NCBI GenBank assembly: GCA_035559795.1
Contig: DATMAR010000003.1
Span: 558,001 to 622,000 of the forward strand
DNA length: 64,000 nt
Direction: 5' to 3'
DNA from: Fimbriimonadales bacterium
GTDB lineage: Bacteria; Armatimonadota; Fimbriimonadia; Fimbriimonadales; ATM1
Shown here piece after piece: positions 53,596-62,783 of this stretch (positions are counted from its first letter, which is position 1; the number at the start of each line of letters is the position of its first letter). The notes under the pieces are model-generated. The model did no database searches. It was not told the origin of the DNA and worked only from the letters and a program-made list of their open reading frames with translations. Position numbers and translations under genes: made by a program.

Positions 53596-54768
53596 TTATG
53601 CTTCCGCGACATGCTCCGCGATTTCAATAGACCAAATCGAGACGACTCTATCGAGTCCTCCGACAGCGAACAAGCGCCCATCTTCCGAGAAGGCGAGTGC
53701 CTTTATCGGACCTGTGTGACCTCCGAGATGTGCGATTTGAGTCGCTCCTAAGGCGTTCCATAAACGAGTTTCCCCTTTGCGGCATCCGCTTGCGAGCATC
53801 CAATTGGAGGGATGGAAGGCGATAGCCTCGATGGGTGTTTCATGACCCCATAGTGGTTTTCTGGTCTTTCCTGTACGCATTTCAACGATTCGGATGCTGT
53901 GATCCGCGAGCGCAATGGCGAGGAGGCTGTCGTCTGGTGAGAAAGCGGAATGTACAGGGGCGAAGCCGAAACCATCGAAAGAAGCCATTTCAATTCCGTG
54001 AGCGGCTTCGTAAACGGTAACTTTATCACTCCCACCGACAGCCAGCAATCCTCCATTGTTGCTGTATGAGAGAGTGGTTACGGGACCATCCGGAGAAGTC
54101 ATTACGAATCGTGATTTGCCACTCGAGGCGTTGAAGACTTGAAGTGTTCTGTCAACACAGCCGATAGCGACATCACCTTTCGGGCTAATGGCAACTTGTG
54201 AAGCCCATTCGACCCTTTTCGTTTTGGAGTGCTCGAGACGGTGATTCGAAATTGCCCATGTCGAAAAAAGTCTATCGCCTGTTCCTGCTGCGATGATCTT
54301 GCGTTTTCCAACCGATTTGATGCTCGAGACTCCGCCGCCATTCAAGTCGAGTTTTCCTAAGGTTTGACCGGTGAAAGGTTGCAGAAAATGAAGAGCATTA
54401 TCGAAACATACGGCGGCGAGTTCCTCTCTGCCTGTGAATGCGAGGCAATAGACGGGCGAGGGCAAATCCACGATAGAGAGCAGATGGCTGACTCTCACTT
54501 CTCCTGCTGCAGTCGGTGGAGGAGGTGAATTCGGGAATCCCGCTTCTTTTTCCGCATCGTATTTCGACCTTTTCGCGGCATCGGAGAGTACGCGGTAGGC
54601 TTCGATGACTTCTTGCATTTTTCTGAGAGCATCGGGGTCGCGATTTACGTCGGGATGGAGTTTCCGGGCGAGACGACGGTAAGCGCGCTTGATGTCTGTA
54701 AGACTCGCGGCTTTTTCTACGCCTAAGATGCGGTAGTGGTCAGGATTCACAAAACGATTCGACGCCAC
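53596..54768 (-). CDS. DnaJ J-domain fused to WD40 propeller
   Basis: About 390 residues. Residues ~8-70 are a J-domain with the HPD motif (KLHPDVNRDP), able to stimulate an Hsp70. A Pro-rich linker leads to a WD40-type propeller of about seven blades (repeats ending LWN, IWS; GHTGPIKALAFS). No zinc-finger or C-terminal DnaJ domain is present. The start is uncertain: GTG 54768 or GTG 54750, while the frame extends to TTG 54819 without support. It probably recruits DnaK to a specific client. Confidence 0.85.
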   Translation of the reverse strand: MASNRFVNPDHYRILGVEKAASLTDIKRAYRRLARKLHPDVNRDPDALRKMQEVIEAYRVLSDAAKRSKYDAEKEAGFPNSPPPPTAAGEVRVSHLLSIVDLPSPVYCLAFTGREELAAVCFDNALHFLQPFTGQTLGKLDLNGGGVSSIKSVGKRKIIAAGTGDRLFSTWAISNHRLEHSKTKRVEWASQVAISPKGDVAIGCVDRTLQVFNASSGKSRFVMTSPDGPVTTLSYSNNGGLLAVGGSDKVTVYEAAHGIEMASFDGFGFAPVHSAFSPDDSLLAIALADHSIRIVEMRTGKTRKPLWGHETPIEAIAFHPSNWMLASGCRKGETRLWNALGATQIAHLGGHTGPIKALAFSEDGRLFAVGGLDRVVSIWSIEIAEHVAEA

Positions 54769-54875
54769 GGGATATATATTTTGACACAAATTTGGATGAA
54801 GAAAAGTTCCAAAAAGCAAACGCGAATTACGGAAGATAAATCCCCTACCCAGTGTGTGGGGGGGCTTATTGCTTC

Positions 54876-56231
54876 CTACGCGTTTTTAGGCTCGTGACTT
54901 TGGCGGAAAAGTAAACGAATAGGAGTCCCTTCGAGGGGAAATTCTTCTCGGATTTTGTTTTCTAAGTATCTCACATAACTGAAATGGACGAGGCTCGTGT
55001 CGTTACAAAACAACACGAACGTAGGGGGGGCAGTACCGACTTGGGTACCATAATATATGCGCAGTGGTTTGCCTTTTCTCGTGTAGGGTTTTTCGTAGGT
55101 CGCTTCTCGAAGAATGCGATTGAGAGTCCCTGTTTGAATTCGGAAATGATAATTTTCTATGACCTCCAGACAAGTTTCCAGTAATGCTTCCAATCCGGTT
55201 TTGGCAATTGCGCTTACGAAACACACAGGTGCGTAGGAGAGTTCCGGAATTTCGATATGTATTTTTTTAGTAAAGTTCTTCTTTTCCGCACTTTTTTTAT
55301 GCGGATTCCCATCGGGTGGTTCGACGAGGTCCCATTTATTCACGGCGATGATGCACGCTTTACCCGCGGAATGCACCATTTTTGCAGTGCGTTTGTCCAT
55401 ATCTACGAAATCCAATGAACCATCTACGACGATGATTCCGATATGAGCGCGATGCAAGGCGCGTTCTGCACGCAACGTCAGATAGTATTCCAAAGAGCCT
55501 TGAACCTTTCCTGGGCGTCGAAGACCGGCGGTATCGATGAGAAGGATTTTTTGTCCGCGAAACGAAATTTCTGTGTCGATGGCATCGCGAGTAGTTCCCG
55601 GGATTTCGCTCACTATAGCGCGCTGTTCTCCGACCAATGCATTCAACAGAGAAGACTTACCGACGTTCGGGCGCCCTAAGATGGCAATTTTTATGGGTTC
55701 TTCTTCCTCATCGGTGGGGGTAGTTTCGGGAAGAAGTTGTATGGTTTTCTCCATTAGTTCGCTGATTCCGCGATTGTGCAATGCACTGATTGGAAAAATT
55801 TCACCGAGCCCTAAAGCATAAAAATCGCTTACGAGAGACTCGCGCTCGGGGTTATCGACTTTATTCACCGCAATTAAAATCGGTTTACCGATTTTGCGCA
55901 ATTCGTCTGCAAGTTCTTGGTCTGCCGGGGTAACTCCATCGGTTACATCCACGACAAAGATAACGACATCGGCATCGGTCAACGCGATGTTCGCCTGGGT
56001 GCGAATTTGTTCGATGAGCGGGTCGTCTCGTGAAAAGAGTATCCCCCCCGTATCCACGACTTCGAATTTTTTATCGTCCCATTCGGCGACATGATAGAGT
56101 CTGTCTCGCGTAACTCCCGGTTGCGCTTCGACGACCGCTACTCGACCACCCACGATGCGGTTGAAAAGAGACGACTTCCCAACATTCGGTCGCCCTACGA
56201 TAACGACGCACGGCAGTTTTTTCTTTTCCAT
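54876..56231 (-). CDS. der: GTPase Der (EngA)
   Basis: 451 residues. Two tandem GTPase domains each begin with GRPNVGKSSL (near residues 12 and 190). A C-terminal KH-like domain follows (YEKPYTRKGKPLRIYYGTQV). The protein is essential for 50S subunit assembly. Confidence 0.97.
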   Translation of the reverse strand: MEKKKLPCVVIVGRPNVGKSSLFNRIVGGRVAVVEAQPGVTRDRLYHVAEWDDKKFEVVDTGGILFSRDDPLIEQIRTQANIALTDADVVIFVVDVTDGVTPADQELADELRKIGKPILIAVNKVDNPERESLVSDFYALGLGEIFPISALHNRGISELMEKTIQLLPETTPTDEEEEPIKIAILGRPNVGKSSLLNALVGEQRAIVSEIPGTTRDAIDTEISFRGQKILLIDTAGLRRPGKVQGSLEYYLTLRAERALHRAHIGIIVVDGSLDFVDMDKRTAKMVHSAGKACIIAVNKWDLVEPPDGNPHKKSAEKKNFTKKIHIEIPELSYAPVCFVSAIAKTGLEALLETCLEVIENYHFRIQTGTLNRILREATYEKPYTRKGKPLRIYYGTQVGTAPPTFVLFCNDTSLVHFSYVRYLENKIREEFPLEGTPIRLLFRQSHEPKNA

Positions 56232-56281
56232 TTGTTCTTAGTTTGAGTCGAAGGTAATCCTCTAAAGGAAAGTTAGAAATT

Positions 56282-56968
56282 TTATGCCGCTAATTTTTCT
56301 TGTTGCATTCGGCGAGCCTGATCGTAGTAGGCTTCCGAATAATCTTTACGCGTGGTGAGAATTTTTATACAGCGGATGCTTTTTTGATTCGTGAGAATCG
56401 AGTCGTAAATAAATCGAGCCGCTAAATCTGGATTGGCTCGATGTTCGAAATAATTCCAGTCATCGGTCGGGTCGGGGACTATGTATGTTGCGACATTTAA
56501 TTTCTCCCCTTCTTTTATTGCGTTCGTAAAAGCGGTTCGGAATGAGTTTTTGGTTACTATTCCTTTTTCGTTGTAGATGTTCGTGATGATCAGGTAACGG
56601 CATGGCAGGCGACGCACAGGAAATGCGCGAGCTGTAGTCGGAGGGTATGGGGCGCCCCTTTCAATAGTATCGTCGAGGCGATAGTCAGCTTTGTCTCGAA
56701 TCGTTTTCGCCATCCCCTCCCCGAGATATCCTGTCTCGTTACAAAAGGTGATGAAGGCGTCGCCTTTTATTTTTCTGAGGCTCCAGAGAGGGATGCAGTA
56801 GATTTCGACACGGCTATCCCCGATTTGAAATACCTGGAAAGGACGAACTTGAAGTTTATAAAAAAGGCCTATGCCCAAGGCGAAGACGATGAAAAGTAAG
56901 ACTACGAGCCAAATCAAAGCATACGGACTTATCAGTGCAAGGTGTGTAAAAGAAGATAAAAGTGACAT
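56282..56968 (-). CDS. Membrane-anchored macro-like domain protein
   Basis: 228 residues from ATG 56968. A membrane helix (about 10-37) is followed by a domain that reads like a macro domain: IKGDAFITFCNETGYLGEGMAKTI, then PVRRLPCRYLIITNIYNEKG and a C-terminal helix. Macro domains bind ADP-ribose or related nucleotides. The classic GGG loop is YLGEG here. The frame is open to 57070. It lies divergent from cdaA and is separated by a 226-base gap. Confidence 0.6.
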   Translation of the reverse strand: MSLLSSFTHLALISPYALIWLVVLLFIVFALGIGLFYKLQVRPFQVFQIGDSRVEIYCIPLWSLRKIKGDAFITFCNETGYLGEGMAKTIRDKADYRLDDTIERGAPYPPTTARAFPVRRLPCRYLIITNIYNEKGIVTKNSFRTAFTNAIKEGEKLNVATYIVPDPTDDWNYFEHRANPDLAARFIYDSILTNQKSIRCIKILTTRKDYSEAYYDQARRMQQEKLAA

Positions 56969-57194
56969 AGAAGTGTCGGTTTCCGAGGCTTTGCTCCTTC
57001 TTTTGTACCCTATGCGGCGATAGCGAAAACAAAGGCTCTCCTTTTTGAAGACTCTAACTGTTCTTTTCAACTATTCGCGGAGATAATGCTGAAACTTTTT
57101 ACGTAAAAAAGTGTGTTATCTTTCGAGCAATCAACCTTCTTACTAAACGATTACTGAGTACACTTAATCATGTTCTTGGATTAGGCGGCAATCG

Positions 57195-58028
57195 GTGGAA
57201 CGAATCTGGCAGCGATGGTGGGAAGACACTGGTGTAGCGGTTATTCAACTGCTCGATGTGCTTCTCGTCGCCTATCTAACCTACCGGCTGTTGCTATTAG
57301 TTCGGTCGTCGCGTGCATGGCGAGTTTTGGGCGGAATCGGCATTTATATGGTCGTTTGGTGGTTGAGCGACCGGTTCGGATTGCGAACACTCCATTTCAT
57401 TTTGGACAAAGGTTTGGCGCTCGGGCCTGTCGCATTGGTCATTCTCTTTCTGCCGGAACTTAGGAGCGCAATCGAAGGGTTCGGGCGGTTGGGGTTTTGG
57501 GCAGTTCGTCGCCCAGGGACTTATCGTATGAGTATTCCGATCATCGAGGAAATCGTTTCAGCGGTTACTCAACTCAGCCAAAATCGTACGGGTGCTCTCA
57601 TCGTCGTGGAACGAAACGACCTTCTTCCCGAGGTGGAAAAAAACGGCATTCCTTTGGATGCTCAAGTTTCCGCACCTTTGCTCTGTTCGATATTCTATGG
57701 CACGAACCCGTTGCACGACGGAGCTGTCATTATTCGCAGGGATCGTGTGGTTGCAGCGGGTTGCATGTTGCCGTTGAGCGAGACGAGATTGCGCTCTCAT
57801 CTCCATTTGCGTCATCGGGCAGCATTAGGAATTACAGAAAATAGCGATGCGATTGCGATCGTCGTTTCCGAAGAACGTGGCTCGATATCTCTCGCTGTCG
57901 AAGGGACAATAAAAGAAGATTTGACTCCATCCCTGCTAAGGGAATATTTACATCAGTTTTTCATAGAAGAAGAAACGAAGAAACAGAAAGGAAAAGAGAA
58001 GACCGATGAAAATCTCATTGTTCGATAA
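57195..58028 (+). CDS. cdaA: Diadenylate cyclase CdaA
   Basis: 277 residues. Three membrane helices (about 15-95) precede a DisA_N domain with the catalytic NPLHDGAVII and LRHRAALG motifs. It makes cyclic di-AMP from two ATP. The start is GTG 57195 with GGCGG upstream. It overlaps cdaR by 23 bases. Confidence 0.95.
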   Translation: MERIWQRWWEDTGVAVIQLLDVLLVAYLTYRLLLLVRSSRAWRVLGGIGIYMVVWWLSDRFGLRTLHFILDKGLALGPVALVILFLPELRSAIEGFGRLGFWAVRRPGTYRMSIPIIEEIVSAVTQLSQNRTGALIVVERNDLLPEVEKNGIPLDAQVSAPLLCSIFYGTNPLHDGAVIIRRDRVVAAGCMLPLSETRLRSHLHLRHRAALGITENSDAIAIVVSEERGSISLAVEGTIKEDLTPSLLREYLHQFFIEEETKKQKGKEKTDENLIVR

Positions 58029-58947
58029 TTGGGTGTATAAAATCGCAGCGCTCATCATAGCGGTGATTTTATGGACGATGGTTTTGACGATCGAACAGCC
58101 AGAATTGCAACGGTCTTTCGATGCAAGGCTTATCTATATCAATATTCCTCCGACGTTGTCCGTTATCGATGGTCCGAGCACGATCCGTGTAGAAGTAAAT
58201 GCTCTCGGGAGCAAAATCATAGAGATAGACCCGGATGAGGTGATGGCATTCGTAGATTTGCGAAATGCGGAAGCAGGGACGGCTACATATCCTGTCCGAT
58301 TGAATTATGCCGAACGAATCCGGAGAGTAGCGAAATTAACCCCCCGTCCCGAACAAGTGGAAGTAACTTTAGAACACAACATAGACAAGACGTTACCCGT
58401 CGAAGCGCAATTCGTTGGAAAGAAGGAAGGTTTTCAACTGGATAGTTACAGTTTAGACCCACCCAAGATAAGAATTTTCGGTCCGGAAAGTTTGGTATTG
58501 AGCGCTGTAAAGGCTCGCGTTACGATAGATTTAGCAAAACTCGAGCCAGGGGGGGCGTACGAGCAACCTGTGGAAGTATTGGATAGAGAAAATCGTCCCA
58601 TCGGGCGGTTAACCGTAGACCCCCCCCGTGTAACTTTTCGAGGTTCTTTACAGGGTCTCGTTCCGATGAAGACTTTGATTGTTTCTCCTGTTTGGAAAGG
58701 TTCGCCTAAAATCGGTTATCGAGTCGTGCGTTATACTGTCGAACCGAATCAGGTCAGAGTTTCTGGAAATGCTGCGCTATTAGCCGAATTGAGTACGGTG
58801 GAAACAGAACCGATAGATATTAATGAAATCGATAGCACGAAAGAATTTCGTGTTAAACTTGTCCTTCCTCCAGAATTAAAGGTGCAAGGTTCTCAATACG
58901 TTACTGTTGTCGTTGAAGTCGAAAAACAACCCAACCCTTCGCTTTAA
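58006..58947 (+). CDS. cdaR: YbbR-domain regulator CdaR
   Basis: 313 residues. One N-terminal membrane helix (about 12-28) is followed by three YbbR repeats of ~80 residues outside the membrane. CdaR controls CdaA activity. The overlap with cdaA supports joint expression. A C7 and a C8 run (58550 on the G side, 58620) lie within this gene. Confidence 0.92.
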   Translation: MKISLFDNWVYKIAALIIAVILWTMVLTIEQPELQRSFDARLIYINIPPTLSVIDGPSTIRVEVNALGSKIIEIDPDEVMAFVDLRNAEAGTATYPVRLNYAERIRRVAKLTPRPEQVEVTLEHNIDKTLPVEAQFVGKKEGFQLDSYSLDPPKIRIFGPESLVLSAVKARVTIDLAKLEPGGAYEQPVEVLDRENRPIGRLTVDPPRVTFRGSLQGLVPMKTLIVSPVWKGSPKIGYRVVRYTVEPNQVRVSGNAALLAELSTVETEPIDINEIDSTKEFRVKLVLPPELKVQGSQYVTVVVEVEKQPNPSL

Positions 58948-58949
58948 TC

Positions 58950-59765
58950 ATGACGACATCGTATACACATACACTCGTCCGAACAATTCGTAGGGAGGAA
59001 GTAGATACATTTTTGCGTTTACTATGTGACGTATTCGATTTGGATTTTCATCACGCGAAAGTCGTGTTTACGAAAGAGCCATTTTTCGACCTCGAAAGAA
59101 AATGGGCAATATTTTTCGAAGGGAAAATGATCGGTTGTTTGACGACGGTTCCGGTGCAATTCGGTGATGGTCGTGCGATTGGAATTGCCGGTGTCGCCGT
59201 GCGAGAGGAATATCGGGGTCAAGGTTTCGGGAGTGAACTCATGCGAGCAGTCTTGCGAGAGAGCGACGCTCGTGGGGAAGGGCGCGCTCTTCTTTTTGCG
59301 CAAGAACCTCGATTTTACGAAAAGCACGGTTTTCGCGTTTTGGACGACGTGATTTCTGGGGAAATTATCGGCATGGGAAATGTGGAGGGGAATCGAGTTT
59401 TACCGATACAAACGGTGCGAAAGATTTATGATGCGTGGGCATCGGAATCTCCTATCCGACTTCGTAGGGATAGTCGCAGGTGGGATTTTTGGTCATGGTC
59501 CGGGAAAGTTCCTTATGAGATGGGAGAAGATGGTTACGTTTGTATGGAGGGAATGCGAATAAGGGAGCTTTTGCCGAAGTTTCAGCCATTCGGTTCGAAA
59601 AAACGCATAAGTTTGTGGAACGATGAGAAAAGAAGGGAATGGTACGGACTGAAAACTATGGTAGAGAAGCTCGAAATTCCTATTGGGAATTATTCAGTAG
59701 ATTTGAAATTAATGGGGTTAGGGTTTAACGAAGTTCCCGAAATGTTTCTTTCCGACCAGTTTTAA
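58950..59765 (+). CDS. GNAT-family acetyltransferase (Eis-like)
   Basis: 271 residues. The acetyl-CoA motif VREEYRGQGFGSELMRAVLRE is near residue 85. A second ~140-residue domain follows (SRRWDFWSWSGKVPYE), comparable to the extra domain of Eis-like acetyltransferases. It starts 2 bases after cdaR. The substrate is unknown. Confidence 0.85.
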   Translation: MTTSYTHTLVRTIRREEVDTFLRLLCDVFDLDFHHAKVVFTKEPFFDLERKWAIFFEGKMIGCLTTVPVQFGDGRAIGIAGVAVREEYRGQGFGSELMRAVLRESDARGEGRALLFAQEPRFYEKHGFRVLDDVISGEIIGMGNVEGNRVLPIQTVRKIYDAWASESPIRLRRDSRRWDFWSWSGKVPYEMGEDGYVCMEGMRIRELLPKFQPFGSKKRISLWNDEKRREWYGLKTMVEKLEIPIGNYSVDLKLMGLGFNEVPEMFLSDQF

Positions 59766-59796
59766 AGTCGGTATGATTACCCACGAATAATTCACC

Positions 59797-62109
59797 GTGT
59801 CACAACCAGACCGGTTACAGGCGTTACGCGCTCTACGGACAGCCAATTACGATATGGCTTTTGCAACTGCGTTCGGAGCGCTCGTTGCAGGGAACTTTCT
59901 GGCTGAATTCATCCGCATTCTCACACGTGATGACCGTCTGCGTGCGTGGATTACGGCGGTGTCTGCTATTTTGGGTTTGCTTCAAATTCCGGGGAGTGTG
60001 CTTGCGGAGCGTTACGAGAGTTATAAAAAATACGTTGCCTACGGGGGTTTTTTCTGGCGTTTTTGGTGGATTCCCATCGTATTTCTTCCGTTGGCTCCTG
60101 AAAGCTTTCCGCGGCTCGAAGTCCTCACGCTTTGCATCGTTTTTCAAGCCATTTCGATTCACTTAGTTCAACCTACATACAATGCATGGCTTGGCGCACT
60201 TGTTCCCTCTTCACATAGGGCATGGTATTTTTCGCGGCGAGTTGCTTTAGCGACTTTGGTGGCTGCAGCGATTGGCTTTCCCTTTAGTTGGTTCGTAGAT
60301 TGGATGCGGGGACGCGATTTATTAAACGTCGCGTTGAGTTTGAGTTTCGGTGTCGGAGTTTTATTCGGCTTCATCAGTTTTTATTTTTATATGCGCATGC
60401 CGGATACGAAACGCCAAGAAGTGAGAGCAGGTTCCATCCTGCATGATTTCGCTTCTTTGAGGCGACCGTTTAAGGACCGCACTTTTCGGCGTTTGTTGGT
60501 ATTTCTCATCGTGTTTACTACGTCGCAGTTCATGGCAGGTCCTTTTTTCTTTTACTATGCGAGAGAGATTTTAGATATCGGATTGTTGGAATTGCAGGTT
60601 TACGGGGGGGTGCATGCGGTAACTTCCATTCTTGCTGCGCCTTTATGGGGATATCTCAGCGATAAGTATGGAAACAAACCTGTTTTATTTCTTTCGGGAC
60701 TGCTCCTTTCGATTGGTCCGCTTATGTGGGTGTTCGCCATTCCTCAGGGGGGGCTATGGAACTACGGGATATTGACATTCGGCCATATATGCGCCGGTCT
60801 TGCTTGGACGGGTGTTTCTTTTGCGCAATTCAATTTTATGCTCGCTGTGCTTCGCCCTGAGATTCGAGAACCGGCTTTAGGCGTGATACAAGCATCGAAT
60901 GCAGTAATCACGGGTCTTTCTCCGATGGCGAGTGGTTTTTGGTTGCATTGGGCTACGGGAATTTTCGGTGAGGCATGGAGTTATCAAGCACTGTTCGTAT
61001 TGAACGGGGTTTTGCGAGCAGGTTCTGTGTTTTTGTTAGGCTCGATTACCGATCCGAGTTCTGCCAAGATCCCAGAATTTTTAGGACAAATCGCAGGAGT
61101 TCGACCAAAAGGAGTTTTCGCCATGCGCCGCTTATCCCTCGAGAAAGAACCTGAAAGAAAAGAGGAAGCCATTCGGCAAATTGGCGAAAGTGGAATGAAG
61201 TTAGCAGAAGTCGAACTGATTAAACTTTTGCATGACCCGTCTCCCAATGTAAGAAGACAAGCGGCAATCGCTATGGGGAAAGTGGGGGGGCGCGAATCGG
61301 TTTCGGCTTTGGTAGACCTTATTCAACACCATCCCCACCTCGTAGAGGAGGAAATGGTGGAGGCTTTGGGCGCGATAGGAGATACCGAAGCGATACCTGC
61401 ATTGATTTCGCTTCTGAAAAATCCCTCTTCTGTTTTGCGTAGAGCGAGCGCGAAAGCATTAGGAAGGTTGGGTTCGAGGGAAGCGCTCGAGCCATTAATG
61501 GAAGCGGCGGAAACTTCGGGTGATGTGGAACTTCGACGTGCTGCAATTCAAGCACTCCGCATGATAGGCGATAGAAATTGCGAAGAAGTGATTATGCGCG
61601 CGTTGCGAGATGAGCATCCGTCGGTTCGCATTGCAGCCGCGGAAGCATGTGCGGAACTGGGATTGAAGCGTTGTGCCGACGTTTTGCGAGAGAGTTTGGC
61701 GAGTTATCGTGATGAAGCGGCTGGAGAAATGGCATATGCACTGGCGCATGTCGGAGATACCAACGATATTCCACTTATTTTGAAGGTTGCGTCGCAATTA
61801 GAATCGCCTGTCGTTCGATGGAGGTGTTTGCTTGCTGCAGCGCGCCTGCTCGGTGTAGAGCATCGGTTTTACGAGTTGCTGATGGGAGGAGTAGTTCAAA
61901 GAGATAATTTTTTGGTAAACCTCTTGCAGAGTCGGCATCGAGAGGTGCGAGGTCTTCGTCGAGCGATAGGGCTTTACCATATGGGGGAGGAGAAGGAGGC
62001 ATTGAGACACCTTGCGCAAAATAACCCCGACAAATGGTTGCTGGCGTTAGCGGAGTACGCCCCTGAGGATGGGTTTTTGCTCGCTGCGGCGTTGCTCGAA
62101 CGCTCCTGA
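59797..62109 (+). CDS. MFS transporter fused to HEAT repeats
   Basis: 770 residues. Residues ~10-440 have twelve membrane helices in MFS arrangement. From about 455 a soluble tail of about 300 residues holds HEAT/PBS-lyase-type repeats (PNVRRQAAIAMGKVGG, SSVLRRASAKALGRLGS, PSVRIAAAEACAELG). The start is GTG 59797. The fusion suggests a transporter held in a complex or regulated through its tail. The substrate is unknown. Confidence 0.85.
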   Translation: MSQPDRLQALRALRTANYDMAFATAFGALVAGNFLAEFIRILTRDDRLRAWITAVSAILGLLQIPGSVLAERYESYKKYVAYGGFFWRFWWIPIVFLPLAPESFPRLEVLTLCIVFQAISIHLVQPTYNAWLGALVPSSHRAWYFSRRVALATLVAAAIGFPFSWFVDWMRGRDLLNVALSLSFGVGVLFGFISFYFYMRMPDTKRQEVRAGSILHDFASLRRPFKDRTFRRLLVFLIVFTTSQFMAGPFFFYYAREILDIGLLELQVYGGVHAVTSILAAPLWGYLSDKYGNKPVLFLSGLLLSIGPLMWVFAIPQGGLWNYGILTFGHICAGLAWTGVSFAQFNFMLAVLRPEIREPALGVIQASNAVITGLSPMASGFWLHWATGIFGEAWSYQALFVLNGVLRAGSVFLLGSITDPSSAKIPEFLGQIAGVRPKGVFAMRRLSLEKEPERKEEAIRQIGESGMKLAEVELIKLLHDPSPNVRRQAAIAMGKVGGRESVSALVDLIQHHPHLVEEEMVEALGAIGDTEAIPALISLLKNPSSVLRRASAKALGRLGSREALEPLMEAAETSGDVELRRAAIQALRMIGDRNCEEVIMRALRDEHPSVRIAAAEACAELGLKRCADVLRESLASYRDEAAGEMAYALAHVGDTNDIPLILKVASQLESPVVRWRCLLAAARLLGVEHRFYELLMGGVVQRDNFLVNLLQSRHREVRGLRRAIGLYHMGEEKEALRHLAQNNPDKWLLALAEYAPEDGFLLAAALLERS

Positions 62110-62139
62110 TAACAGGCAAATTTGGGTAAAACTAACTAC

Positions 62140-62167
62140 GCATACTTCGGACGTCCGAAGTGTATGC
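62140..62167 (+). terminator. Hairpin between the MFS-HEAT and lipoprotein genes
   Basis: Arms GCATACTTCGGAC and GTCCGAAGTGTATGC pair with one 2-base bulge. TAATTTTA follows. It may end the MFS-HEAT transcript or shape the 5' leader of the lipoprotein gene 19 bases downstream. Confidence 0.55.
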
Positions 62168-62185
62168 TAATTTTAGGAGGTGTTT

Positions 62186-62524
62186 ATGAAAAAGAAACTT
62201 TTGTTACTTTTGGTTGGTTTGCTCGCTGTTTCCGTAGCTCTTTACGGTTGCCCAAAAGAAGAGACCGGAGAAGGCGGTGCTACGGCTGGTGAAAAGATCA
62301 AAACAGCCGAACCTGGGACTCAAGAAACCGGAGCCACGGAAACCGGGACTGAAGCTGGAAAGACAGAAACCAGCACAACAGAAACCGGAGCAACGGGAAC
62401 TACCGATACCGAAGCGAAGGATTCTGGGAGCACTGATACAGGCACGTCTGAATCAGGCAAGACCGACACGGGAACAACCGGAGGCGGCGAAACCGGCAGC
62501 ACCGGGACTGACTCTGGCAACTAA
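62186..62524 (+). CDS. Small Thr/Gly/Glu-rich lipoprotein
   Basis: 112 residues. The lipobox LYGC is at residues 18-21. The remainder is low-complexity and rich in Thr, Gly, Glu, Ser and Asp with TGTxxTGxx-style runs, and it is probably unfolded. ATG 62186 has AGGAGG 6 bases upstream. It may be a surface spacer or wall-associated lipoprotein. Confidence 0.85.
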   Translation: MKKKLLLLLVGLLAVSVALYGCPKEETGEGGATAGEKIKTAEPGTQETGATETGTEAGKTETSTTETGATGTTDTEAKDSGSTDTGTSESGKTDTGTTGGGETGSTGTDSGN

Positions 62525-62644
62525 AATCTCGTAGTTCGTTAGAGCAGTTGTCAAGTACAATTGTTCTAAAGATGATGACGGTGGATGTGCATGCATTCAC
62601 CGTTTTCGTTTTTGTACTACTAATGTATAAGCCTCAAATAAAAA

Positions 62645-62670
62645 GCCTCAACAGCAGGAGCTGTTGAGGC
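62645..62670 (-). terminator. Terminator after the TIM-barrel gene
   Basis: A perfect 10-bp stem, GCCTCAACAG/CTGTTGAGGC, is followed on the minus strand by TTTTTATTTG. It also resembles the purE terminator (GCCTCG stem) in its sequence. Confidence 0.7.
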
Positions 62671-62738
62671 ATATAAGTTAGGAGCTTTTGAGGCATATAA
62701 GCTTTTGAGGCATATAAGCTTTTGAGCATAGATAAAAT
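62662..62738 (+). repeat. Tandem GAGGCATATAAGCTTTT repeat
   Basis: GAGGCATATAAG recurs three times at 62666-62721 with TTAGGAGC or CTTTT joins. The right arm of the terminator is the first unit, so the array looks like duplicated terminator tail. Confidence 0.6.
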
Positions 62739-62783
62739 TTCTAAGATTTCTTCGGGTTTTCTGCAAAAAGGAAAAAACTTTAT

